A DNA stretch of 7,241 bases. It comes from an uncultured Collinsella sp. Lineage in GTDB: Bacteria; Actinomycetota; Coriobacteriia; Coriobacteriales; Coriobacteriaceae. Both the position numbers and the translations under genes were made by a program. The stretch is from the NCBI GenBank assembly GCA_958407085.1, contig CATYHY010000068.1, positions 1-7,241 of the forward strand. The letters are read 5' to 3'. Below the pieces are notes generated by a model. That model was not told the origin of the DNA and searched no databases. It saw nothing but the letters and a program-made list of their open reading frames with translations. How positions within the stretch are numbered: position 1 is the stretch's first letter; every line of letters starts with the position of its first letter. Shown one piece after another: positions 1-6,381 of this stretch.

Positions 1-313
1 GGCCGCGCGCGATGGCGGAGAGCGGCGCGATGCCAAAGCTCATGAGCCACGTGGCGAGCGGGTCGGACAGACTCGTCGAGGCGACGGCGGACGAGGCGAA
101 GCCCACGAGCGTGATGGCGACCTGGATGGTGGCGAGCAGCTGGTCGGAGTCGGCAGCCAGCTTAATGGCACGCTCGGCGCGTTTGTCGCCTTCCTCGGCC
201 TCGTGCTCCAGCACGGCGCGCTTGGCCGTGGTGAGCGCCATCTCGGACATAGAGAAGTAGCCGTTGATGAGGGTCAAAACGAGGGTGGTGATAAGGGAGA
301 TGGTTATGTCCAT
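1..313 (-). CDS. DUF21/CNNM-type (HlyC/CorC family) membrane protein, N-terminal part
   Basis: Only the first 104 residues are in the window; the rest lies beyond the left edge. The chain opens with a hydrophobic helix (about residues 4-20) running into NGYFSMSEMALTTAKR, the typical start of a DUF21 transmembrane domain. A charged helix follows (35-50), then a second membrane stretch with LLATIQVAITLVGFASS (59-75) and a third hydrophobic region near 85-100. Full-length family members usually add a CBS-domain pair and a CorC/HlyC C-terminal domain; neither can be checked here. The family is linked to magnesium or cobalt ion handling at the cytoplasmic membrane, and its old name of hemolysin is probably misleading. 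The start is the first ATG; the nearest strong Shine-Dalgarno (GGAGG, 329-333) is 15 nt upstream, unusually far, with no in-frame start codon nearer to it. The gene follows the TrhA-like gene on the same strand after 110 nt, so they could share a transcript. The family call is secure; the transported ion is not. Confidence 0.85.
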   Translation of the reverse strand, partial: MDITISLITTLVLTLINGYFSMSEMALTTAKRAVLEHEAEEGDKRAERAIKLAADSDQLLATIQVAITLVGFASSAVASTSLSDPLATWLMSFGIAPLSAIARG

Positions 314-423
314 CGGGAGTTTCTCGAACCTCCAAGATTCGGGACGTTAGGTTAAAACGTTGATGACAGATACAGCAATTGCACTGGCGCCCAAACGAGG
401 ACGCGGACGCGCAGGCGTGGTCG

Positions 424-1107
424 CTAGATTACGAAGAGGATCACCGCCATGAACTGGAAGATGCTGCCGGCGAGCACCCACAGGTGGAACACGCTGTGCA
501 GATAGCGCACGTTTTTGGCGATATAGAACGGCACGCCCGCGGTGTAGCACACGCCGCCGACGGCGAGCAGGGCAAGTGCCACGGGGTTGAGCAGCGCCAC
601 AAGTTCGGGCAGCTTAAAGACAACGAGCCAGCCCATCAGCAGGTAGACCAGGCCGCTTACCCAGTGCGGTTGACGCTCGCGTAGGAAGCACTCGAGGGCG
701 ATGCCGATAATGGCGATGGCCCATACGGCAAAGAACAGCACGGCGCCGCCGTCATTTGCGAGCGTGATGAGGCAAAACGGCGTATAGCTGCCGGCTATGA
801 GCAGGTAGATGCAGCTGTGGTCGATGATGCGAAACACGCGCTTGGCGCGCGCGGGCTGAATCGCGTGGTAGAGCGTGGAGGCTAGGTATTCGAGGATAAT
901 GCTGACGCCATAGACAATTGCCGCGGCCATGTGGGCCGGGCCTCCACCGCGCAGGGCGGCGAATACGATCAGGAGCACCAGGCCCGCGATACCCAGCAGG
1001 CAGCCGACACCATGGGTGACGGAGTTCATGATCTCCTCGCCCACCGTGTAGTGTGGAACGGCCGCGGTCTTGGGTCGCGGCTTAGAACTGTCGCTCGAAT
1101 CGGACAT
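424..1107 (-). CDS. trhA: Hemolysin III / TrhA family (PAQR-like) seven-helix membrane protein
   Basis: This is an integral membrane protein of 227 residues, the usual size for bacterial hemolysin III proteins, which belong to the PAQR/adiponectin-receptor superfamily. After a short polar N-terminus comes the conserved EEIMNSVTHGVG (24-35), then seven hydrophobic segments. The residues that bind metal in the superfamily are all present: S77-x3-H81 in STLYHA, D97 in DHSCIYLLIAGSYTPF, and H204-x3-H208 in the last helix. This suggests a functional metal-dependent membrane protein. Family members are now tied to membrane fluidity homeostasis; true haemolytic activity is doubtful. The start is the ATG at 1107. 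A TTG further upstream (1125) would add six residues but overlaps the GGAGG Shine-Dalgarno (1119-1123), so it is unlikely to be used. The gene has its own likely promoter and is transcribed away from the hydrolase gene. The family call is firm; the physiological role is inferred from the family. Confidence 0.93.
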   Translation of the reverse strand: MSDSSDSSKPRPKTAAVPHYTVGEEIMNSVTHGVGCLLGIAGLVLLIVFAALRGGGPAHMAAAIVYGVSIILEYLASTLYHAIQPARAKRVFRIIDHSCIYLLIAGSYTPFCLITLANDGGAVLFFAVWAIAIIGIALECFLRERQPHWVSGLVYLLMGWLVVFKLPELVALLNPVALALLAVGGVCYTAGVPFYIAKNVRYLHSVFHLWVLAGSIFQFMAVILFVI

Positions 1108-1118
1108 GCCGGTTACAT

Positions 1119-1123
1119 CCTCC
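1119..1123 (-). promoter_or_regulatory. Ribosome binding site that fixes the TrhA-like start
   Basis: A perfect GGAGG on the minus strand lies 11 nt before the ATG at 1107. It rules out the longer reading from TTG at 1125, which shares a base with it. An out-of-frame ATG follows the GGAGG directly and is at once followed by TAA; that ATG is too close to the site to be efficiently used. Confidence 0.75.
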
Positions 1124-1142
1124 AACGTAAAGAGTTCTCAAC

Positions 1143-1172
1143 ACTATATCAAAGCGTCTAGGTACGTGCGAA
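1143..1172 (-). promoter_or_regulatory. Likely sigma-70-type promoter of the TrhA-like gene
   Basis: On the minus strand a -35-like TTCGCA (1167-1172, 4 of 6 consensus bases) is separated by 18 bp from a -10 TATAGT (1143-1148, 5 of 6). The transcript would begin about 25-30 nt before the start codon, with the Shine-Dalgarno inside the leader. A 15-bp near-perfect palindrome (1166-1180) covers the -35 box and could be an operator. No alternative on this strand scored better by eye. Confidence 0.5.
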
Positions 1173-1180
1173 ATTTGCAC
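1166..1180. repeat. Palindrome over the -35 box of the TrhA-like promoter
   Basis: GTGCGAAATTTGCAC is symmetric apart from one mismatched pair and the central base. It overlaps the putative -35 element of the minus-strand promoter, as expected for a repressor or dual regulator site. TACGTG occurs at its left edge (1163) and again 20 bp on (1183). No regulator is encoded in the window. Confidence 0.4.
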
Positions 1181-1214
1181 CATACGTGACCCTTTGTTTA
1201 CCCATTCTTTGCCT

Positions 1215-1228
1215 GTTGACGCATCAAC
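1215..1228. repeat. Palindrome over the -35 box of the hydrolase promoter (copy 1)
   Basis: GTTGACGCATCAAC has 5-bp perfect arms (GTTGA/TCAAC) around CGCA, with one mismatched pair in the middle. It contains the TTGACG -35 box of the plus-strand promoter. A related 14-mer follows at 1260-1273, which makes a paired operator plausible. Confidence 0.4.
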
Positions 1229-1244
1229 GGCGAACGTCCATAAT
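1216..1244 (+). promoter_or_regulatory. Sigma-70-type promoter of the alpha/beta hydrolase gene
   Basis: TTGACG (1216-1221, 5 of 6 consensus) and CATAAT (1239-1244, 5 of 6) are separated by exactly 17 bp, making this one of the two strongest promoter matches in the window. Transcription would start near 1251, giving a leader of about 43 nt. One palindrome overlaps the -35 box and a related one lies just downstream of the predicted start, so the promoter may be repressed by a factor bound at both. Confidence 0.65.
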
Positions 1245-1259
1245 GCGCTTGCATTAAAT

Positions 1260-1273
1260 GTTGATGTATTAAC
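1260..1273. repeat. Second related palindrome in the hydrolase leader (copy 2)
   Basis: GTTGATGTATTAAC matches copy 1 (1215-1228) at 10 of 14 positions by eye and keeps the outer GTT/AAC symmetry, with a G/T mismatch at the fourth pair and another at the centre. It lies 45 bp downstream of copy 1, just past the predicted transcription start and before the Shine-Dalgarno AGGA (1281-1284). Confidence 0.3.
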
Positions 1274-1293
1274 ATCTTATAGGAAAGCTTCTT

Positions 1294-2259
1294 ATGTCTC
1301 AAAACGCACGTTCCCATCGAAAGCTTAAGATAACCGTCGTTGTTGCGTTGGCGCTCGTTGTCGCGCTGCTGGGGTTTGCCGGCAACTTCTTGTTCGACTT
1401 TGCCCTGAATCCCCAAGCGCCCTACACCATGAAGATGATGCAGGACAGCAAGGACGCCGAAAAGGGCGAACAGATGGACGCCGAGGAGGGCGAGGCGCGG
1501 GCGTGGTTTAAAGAGAACCGCGAGAGCAGCAGCCTCACCGCGGACGACGGGACTGAGCTCGCCGCCTGGTATTTTGCTGCGTCGGAGAGCACGCACGACT
1601 ACGCAGTCTGCCTGCATGGATATACCAACGAGCCCATCGGTATGGCCCGATACGTCAAGCGATTCCACGACCGCGGCATGAACGTACTCGCACCCGCCGC
1701 CCGCGCCCACGAGCGCTCCGGCGGCGACTATATCGGCATGGGCTGGCCCGAGCGCCTCGACATCGTCGCATGGATCGAGCGAATCGTTCAGGCTGACCCC
1801 GAGGCGCGCATCCTGGTCTTTGGCGAGTCGATGGGTGCGGCAACCGCCATGAACGTCGCGGGGGAATCTCTGCCCGCAAACGTGAAATGCATTATCGAGG
1901 ACTGCGGCTATACGAGTGTTTGGGACGAGTTTTCTCTGCAGCTCAAGGACGTGTTCGGCCTGCCCAGCTTTCCCTTGCTCGATGTAGCAAACTTAGTGTG
2001 CAACGTGCGCGCAGGCTACGACTTTCATAAGGCGAGCAGCGTGGAACAGCTCAAGCGCGCGACAGTTCCCATGCTGTTTATCCACGGTGACCAAGACACC
2101 TTTGTGCCGTACAGCATGCTCGACCAAAACTACGACGCGTGCGCCAGCAAGGTCAAGCAAAAGCTCACTATCCATGGCGCCACCCACGCCAAGAGTGCGC
2201 AAGTTGACCCCGAGCTCTACTGGAATACGGTCGACGACTTCCTCGACGAGTATTTTTAG
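1294..2259 (+). CDS. Membrane-anchored serine alpha/beta hydrolase
   Basis: The protein has 321 residues. A basic N-terminus (RSHRKLK) is followed by one hydrophobic helix (about 12-35), probably an uncleaved anchor that places the catalytic domain outside the cell. An acidic linker (50-70) leads into an alpha/beta-hydrolase fold. Visible motifs are the oxyanion-side HGYTNEP (108-114), the nucleophile elbow GESMG with Ser179, the acid in IHGDQDTFVP (probably Asp268) and the catalytic His298 in GATH. The segment ending YIGMGWPERLDI (146-157) resembles the YqkD/YfhR-like hydrolases of Firmicutes. The loop before it reads APAARAHERSGG, lacking the usual D-x-R-G-x-G pattern. Substrate is unknown; a carboxylesterase or peptidase-like role is possible. 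The ATG is supported by AGGA 9 nt upstream. The gene stands alone, with its own promoter and terminator. Confidence 0.9.
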   Translation: MSQNARSHRKLKITVVVALALVVALLGFAGNFLFDFALNPQAPYTMKMMQDSKDAEKGEQMDAEEGEARAWFKENRESSSLTADDGTELAAWYFAASESTHDYAVCLHGYTNEPIGMARYVKRFHDRGMNVLAPAARAHERSGGDYIGMGWPERLDIVAWIERIVQADPEARILVFGESMGAATAMNVAGESLPANVKCIIEDCGYTSVWDEFSLQLKDVFGLPSFPLLDVANLVCNVRAGYDFHKASSVEQLKRATVPMLFIHGDQDTFVPYSMLDQNYDACASKVKQKLTIHGATHAKSAQVDPELYWNTVDDFLDEYF

Positions 2260-2308
2260 GCAAATAGGACGGTTTACCAGTCTATCTGACCCCTTAGCAC
2301 TTCCAAAT

Positions 2309-2344
2309 AGCCGCCCGCGGGCGCTGTGCTCACGGGCGGCTTTT
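2309..2344 (+). terminator. Rho-independent terminator after the hydrolase gene
   Basis: A 9-bp perfect stem (2309-2317 with 2333-2341, mostly G-C) with a 15-nt loop ends in TTTT. It lies about 50 nt after the hydrolase stop. The U-tract is short, but stem strength and position support termination. The 5' arm also contains a 12-bp palindrome (2312-2323) that could form a competing fold. Read on the other strand, the stem is followed by CTATTTGG, a weak tract, so termination of the converging DUF362 transcript here is only possible. Confidence 0.7.
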
Positions 2345-2391
2345 GCTAACGCTGCGCTACAAAAACGCTTGATTTGTCCAATAGCTAGACG

Positions 2392-3597
2392 CTACTTGAC
2401 CTCGATGAACTCGTACTTGCTCGTGCCCAGGCCGATCTTTTCGGCGTGCGCGATGCACGCGCGCCAGTCGGTGTCGGGATGCGTGATGCAGAAGGGATCA
2501 CGCGCCTGCTCGCCCTCCAGATGCTCGTGATTGTGCTCCATCTTGGCCGCGCTATCGGTGAGCTCGGTGTTGGGCAGCGGCTCGGATGCCATGACGGCAT
2601 CGGCGCAGGCCTGGTCGATGGCGACCGGGTCGAAGCTCGCGAACATGCCGATGTCGTTGACGATAGGCGTATCGTTTTCGGGATGGCAATCGCAGTTGGG
2701 GCTGATGTCCATAGCAAGCGAGATATGGAAGCTCGGGCGGCCGTCGACGACAGCCTTCGTGTACTCGGCGATCTTGTAGTTGAGCACGTCGGCCGCAGCG
2801 TCATAGCCGGGCTTGATGCAGTCCTGGTTGCATGCCGCAATGCAGCGTCCGCAGCCCACGCAGCGATCGTGGTCGATGGCAGCCACGTGCACCGTGCGGG
2901 TGTTGCCGTTGGCAAGCTCGCGCTCGCGGGTGTCGTCGAACGAGATAGCGTTGTGCGCGCAGATCTTTTCGCAGGCATGGCAGCCAACGCAGTGCTCGGT
3001 CGCGACGTTCGGCTTGCCGGCGGCATGCTGCTCCATCTTGCCGGCGCGGCTGCCGCCACCCATACCCAGGTTCTTCATGGCGCCGCCAAAACCGGCCTGC
3101 TCATGGCCCTTAAAGTGGGTGAGGCTGATCACGATATCAGCATCCATGAGTGCCTGACCGATCTTGGCCTCGTGCACGTACTCGCCGCCCTCAACCGGGA
3201 CAAGCGCCTCGTCGGTGCCCTTGAGGCCGTCGGCAATGATGATCTGGCAGCCCGTGGCATACGGGGTAAAGCCGTTCTGGTAGGCGGTGTCGATGTGCTC
3301 GAGCGCGTTTTTGCGACTACCGACATAGAGCGTGTTGCAGTCGGTGAGGAAGGGTTTGCCGCCCAGCTCCTTCACGACATCCGCGACGGCGCGGGCGTAG
3401 TTGGGACGCAAAAAGCTCAGGTTGCCCAACTCGCCAAAGTGAATCTTGATGGCGACGAACTTGTTCTCAAAGTCAATCTGCTCAATACCGGCGTGACGGA
3501 TGAGGCGCTTGAGCTTGTCGAGCTGGCTCTCGCGAGCATGCGTGCGCAGGTTCGTAAAGTACACCTTTGCGGGTGCTGCGGGTGCAGTTGCGGTCAT
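2392..3597 (-). CDS. DUF362 protein with two 4Fe-4S ferredoxin motifs
   Basis: This 401-residue protein has no signal peptide or membrane helix and is probably cytoplasmic. The N-terminal DUF362 part carries KIHFGELGN (51-59), FLTDCNTLYVGSRKNA (83-98) and the glycine-rich HFKGHEQAGFGGAMKNLGMG (161-180). Two cysteine motifs follow: C203-x2-C206-x2-C209-x3-C213 and C246-x2-C249-x2-C252-x3-C256, which should hold two [4Fe-4S] clusters as in bacterial ferredoxins. The C-terminal DUF362 part has NCDCHPENDTPIVNDIG (301-317) and SFDPVAIDQA (321-330), typical of the family. The protein is often annotated as a ferredoxin-like or 4Fe-4S binding protein; its reaction is not established, and an electron-transfer or cluster-dependent redox role is inference. 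The start ATG has a GAGGGG site 8 nt upstream (3606-3611). The gene lies downstream of the ABC operon on the same strand but has its own promoter. Confidence 0.92.
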   Translation of the reverse strand: MTATAPAAPAKVYFTNLRTHARESQLDKLKRLIRHAGIEQIDFENKFVAIKIHFGELGNLSFLRPNYARAVADVVKELGGKPFLTDCNTLYVGSRKNALEHIDTAYQNGFTPYATGCQIIIADGLKGTDEALVPVEGGEYVHEAKIGQALMDADIVISLTHFKGHEQAGFGGAMKNLGMGGGSRAGKMEQHAAGKPNVATEHCVGCHACEKICAHNAISFDDTRERELANGNTRTVHVAAIDHDRCVGCGRCIAACNQDCIKPGYDAAADVLNYKIAEYTKAVVDGRPSFHISLAMDISPNCDCHPENDTPIVNDIGMFASFDPVAIDQACADAVMASEPLPNTELTDSAAKMEHNHEHLEGEQARDPFCITHPDTDWRACIAHAEKIGLGTSKYEFIEVK

Positions 3598-3639
3598 AGA
3601 TATATCCCCTCGGTCTATATGGCGTTACAGACATAAGGG

Positions 3640-3670
3640 ATGGTACCAGTTAAAGCAGAGTTAATGTCAA
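3640..3670 (-). promoter_or_regulatory. Promoter of the DUF362 gene, with extended -10
   Basis: On the minus strand a perfect TTGACA (3665-3670) is followed after 19 bp by TACCAT (3640-3645), which is preceded by TG plus one base, an extended -10 arrangement that can offset a long spacer. The spacer holds a direct repeat TTAAC-N6-TTAAC with an 11-bp period, about one helical turn, which could bind a regulator. The leader would be about 35 nt. Confidence 0.55.
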
Positions 3671-3680
3671 GCGCGGCACC

Positions 3681-3709
3681 TAGTCATTGGGGACAGACTT
3701 AAATGACTA
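3681..3709. repeat. Inverted-repeat element overlapping the permease stop codon
   Basis: TAGTCATT (3681-3688) and AATGACTA (3702-3709) are perfect 8-bp inverted arms around a 13-nt centre containing GGGGACAGACTT. The right arm includes the TAG stop of the ABC permease. There is no T-run on either strand, so it is not a standard intrinsic terminator. The form resembles short palindromic intergenic repeats (REP-like) seen many times in some genomes, or an RNA hairpin protecting the operon 3' end. Twelve bases of its left side (3680-3691) recur at 7189-7200. Confidence 0.55.
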
Positions 3710-6373
3710 CTCTTGGACTTTGAGTGCCTCGGCCAGGCCCACACGTTTGATGGAACGCATGTGCAGCAGCGCCACGACCAGGTAGGTTGCAAAGCCAATG
3801 CCGACGCATGCGGCCATGGACCAAGCGGGCACGTAGATCTCGATATTGCCGTTGTAGGCGAGCAGCATCGAGCGGAAGATGGCCGTGAGCGAGCCAATAA
3901 TGACCGGCAGGCTCAACACGAGCGACGCCGCCACGCACAGCGTGATCGAGCGGATATACAGATGCGAGATCTCGCTATCGCGATAGCCAAGGACTTTCAT
4001 GTAGCTGATCGAACGGGCGCTGTGATCGATCACAGCCTTGGTCAGCAGGTACATAAACAGCAGGAAGATAAACACCGCGAGACCAATCATCATTCCGATC
4101 ATTTTGCTCATCATACCGATGAACTGGTCGCCCACGGCGCGCATGTCGTCGGGCGTGGTGTCGCCGGCAAAGTAGCGCGAATCGAGGTCGAGCTTCTCGT
4201 CGCTCACATAGCCGTTAAAGTAGGCGGCGTCGTTGTCGAACAGCTCGTTAAAGTCGTCGATACTCATATAGATATTCATGTCCGACTTGGAGCCCCAGGC
4301 ACAGTCCTCGCCCGCGTACTCAAGGGAATAATGCTCGCCCTCGTACTTGTCGCGGAGCGTGACCTTCTGGCCCTCGCTCCAGCCAAACTTGTCGAGCAGG
4401 CCACCGCCAAAGACAACGCGCCCATCGCCGACGTTGAGGTCTTTCCAATAGCGCGAATCGGATGAAATACCGTAGACGGAAATCGTCTCCTCGCCATTTC
4501 TATCGCCGCGGTCGTATTGCAGCTGGTAAACGGCGTATTTCTCGGCCTGTGCGATTGCGCCTGCACCGTTGTCGATCGTATTGACCGGGTGGATATCGTC
4601 GTTGTCAGTGTCGATCTTAGAGGCCTTGTCAATCAGGTCGATAGCCTCGTCGCGGTTGCAGCCGAGGGCATCGGCAAGATCGTCAAGGCGCGCGTAGAGC
4701 GCATCCTTCTTGTCCTGGACCTTGGCAAGCGCACCCTGCGCTGCAGTCAAGCTCTCGGCAGACGGAGATGCGGTCGCGACATCGACTGCCGTCTGCGCCG
4801 CATCGGCCGCGTCGTCAAGCTCGTCATCGGCATCCTGGGCGGCGGAAAGCAGCGCGCCGTCAACCGACTGCAAGCGCTCGAGCGCCGACCACTGCTCGCG
4901 TTCCTCGGCAGTGCCCTCGAGCTCCAGCGGAGCCTTGAGCGTGTACTGGTGCTCGGCGACCAGGCTCGTCTCCAGGTTGTCCGCGTAGTGCGTCATCGTG
5001 GGCAGAATCGCCAGGCCAAAGAGCAGCAGCAGCGAGGCAAACGCAATGCCCACGAAGAGCGTGGCGAAGTTGCCCAGGTTGCGCAGGAAGATACGCAGGC
5101 GGAAGCGGGAAACAAAACCCATGCGCTCCGGCAGCTGCAAGCCGCGCTTGGTGCCCGATTTGCCGCTCGCCTCGTGACGAAGGAACTGCAACGGCGTCTT
5201 GCCCATTTTGCGAAGCAAACCCACCAGCGTGATGAGGATGAGCGCGACGGCGGGAACCACGGCGCACTTCACAAAGATCTCCCAGCTCCAGTACACCTGG
5301 AAAGGCGGCAGACTGTACGAACCGTAATAGAGGCTGCGCATGGGCTCGGTAAAGAACACAACGCCGAGCGCAGTGCCCAAAAACGCCGCGACCACGCCCA
5401 CGATGGCGGGAAGTGCCAGGTAGTGCAGGACGATCTCGCGTCGACGATAGCCGCTGGCGAGCAGCGTGCCGATGATGGCGCTCTCCTCCTCGATGGTGGC
5501 GTCGGTGAGCACCACAAAGACGAACGCCATAATCACGATGATGATGTCGAGCAGCGTCATCCACATCATGGAGTCGCCGTCCACGTCGTCGCGCGCATAG
5601 CCAATGCCCTGGTTGGAATCGGCATCGATCAGATCGTCCACGCGCGCATCGGCTTCGGTCAGTGCCTCGACCATATCCTGCTCCGCATCGGTGCGGTCCA
5701 CGGTGGAGAGATCGCGATCGGCAAAGGTGAAGGAGTAGGTGTAGGCGGGTGCGCCGCCGGCGTCCTCAAGCGCGGCAAAGCCGACGTCGGTGACCTCGGC
5801 CACGCCATAGGTGATGGTGTTCACCGTAAAGTCCGAATTGTTGAGGAACAGCGCCTGGCTATCGGGCTGGGTCATGATGCCGCAGATGGTGTAGGTGCGG
5901 CCCTCGAGCTCGACCTTATCGCCCACGGCGAGGTCGTTGTTGGTGGCGAAGACGCGGTCGATTGCCACCTCATCGTCCGTCTTGGGCTGCCTGCCCTCAC
6001 AGTAGGACGCGATATCGACCTTGGTGCGGTGCGCATAGGTGCGCAGCGTGCGCTTGGTGCCGTCGTCGCCGGCGGTCTTTTTGATGATGGCGTCGATGGA
6101 GAAATTCTTGTAGAGCATGACGCCGCCGACATCGTCGGCCGCGTCCTCGGCTGCCTTGAGCTGATCGTCGGTAGCCTCGAAGGAGGTGGTCACGCGGCCG
6201 TCCTCAATCGTGTACGCATCGCGCATGTCGTCGATAAGGCAACCGATGGAATGCGCCGCGAGCAAAAAGCCCGAGGTAAGGGCGATGCTTCCGCACATAA
6301 GCAAAAAGATGCCCAGGTACTTGCCGATATTGCGGCGCAGCTCGCGCGGGAGACGTTTTGCGAGAGGTGTCAT
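3707..6373 (-). CDS. FtsX-type ABC exporter permease, two halves in one chain
   Basis: This 888-residue permease contains two FtsX-like units in tandem, giving about eight membrane helices. Unit 1 has a helix at about 17-40, a large extracellular domain (41-270) and three helices between 271 and 387. Unit 2 has a helix at about 433-456, a second extracellular domain (460-755) and three helices between 756 and 872. Conserved cytoplasmic coupling stretches follow the second helix of each unit: EEESAIIGTLLASGYRRREI (296-315) and HSARSISYMKVLGYRDSEI (784-802). Domain 2 begins with an Ala/Asp/Glu-rich segment (about 486-585) predicted to be helical or coiled-coil. The architecture fits the MacB/LolCDE-like mechanotransmission class; substrate is unknown (lipid, lipoprotein or antimicrobial peptide export are options). 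The ATG at 6373 is chosen over TTG at 6388, which would overlap the ATPase gene. The start is 8 nt after the ATPase stop, so the two are translated as a tight operon; AGGCGG (6378-6383) is a weak ribosome site. Its stop lies in an inverted repeat. Confidence 0.92.
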   Translation of the reverse strand: MTPLAKRLPRELRRNIGKYLGIFLLMCGSIALTSGFLLAAHSIGCLIDDMRDAYTIEDGRVTTSFEATDDQLKAAEDAADDVGGVMLYKNFSIDAIIKKTAGDDGTKRTLRTYAHRTKVDIASYCEGRQPKTDDEVAIDRVFATNNDLAVGDKVELEGRTYTICGIMTQPDSQALFLNNSDFTVNTITYGVAEVTDVGFAALEDAGGAPAYTYSFTFADRDLSTVDRTDAEQDMVEALTEADARVDDLIDADSNQGIGYARDDVDGDSMMWMTLLDIIIVIMAFVFVVLTDATIEEESAIIGTLLASGYRRREIVLHYLALPAIVGVVAAFLGTALGVVFFTEPMRSLYYGSYSLPPFQVYWSWEIFVKCAVVPAVALILITLVGLLRKMGKTPLQFLRHEASGKSGTKRGLQLPERMGFVSRFRLRIFLRNLGNFATLFVGIAFASLLLLFGLAILPTMTHYADNLETSLVAEHQYTLKAPLELEGTAEEREQWSALERLQSVDGALLSAAQDADDELDDAADAAQTAVDVATASPSAESLTAAQGALAKVQDKKDALYARLDDLADALGCNRDEAIDLIDKASKIDTDNDDIHPVNTIDNGAGAIAQAEKYAVYQLQYDRGDRNGEETISVYGISSDSRYWKDLNVGDGRVVFGGGLLDKFGWSEGQKVTLRDKYEGEHYSLEYAGEDCAWGSKSDMNIYMSIDDFNELFDNDAAYFNGYVSDEKLDLDSRYFAGDTTPDDMRAVGDQFIGMMSKMIGMMIGLAVFIFLLFMYLLTKAVIDHSARSISYMKVLGYRDSEISHLYIRSITLCVAASLVLSLPVIIGSLTAIFRSMLLAYNGNIEIYVPAWSMAACVGIGFATYLVVALLHMRSIKRVGLAEALKVQE

Positions 6374-6381
6374 GACGCCGC

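Noticed and set aside
314..423. Metal-sensing riboswitch before the DUF21 gene
   Set aside because: The gap is short and I could not find the paired stems or conserved loops of the magnesium or yybP-ykoY types.
1113..1118. Start-stop minimal reading frame (ATG TAA) in the TrhA leader
   Set aside because: The ATG touches the GGAGG directly, too close for initiation, so it is most likely chance.
1108..1125. Longer TrhA-like protein starting at TTG 1125
   Set aside because: The TTG overlaps the Shine-Dalgarno that serves the ATG at 1107, and the extra six residues match nothing conserved.
2446..3636. Long open frame of 396 codons on the plus strand, opposite the DUF362 gene
   Set aside because: The minus strand encodes a clear ferredoxin-motif protein; the opposite frame has no ribosome site of note and a composition typical of an antisense shadow.
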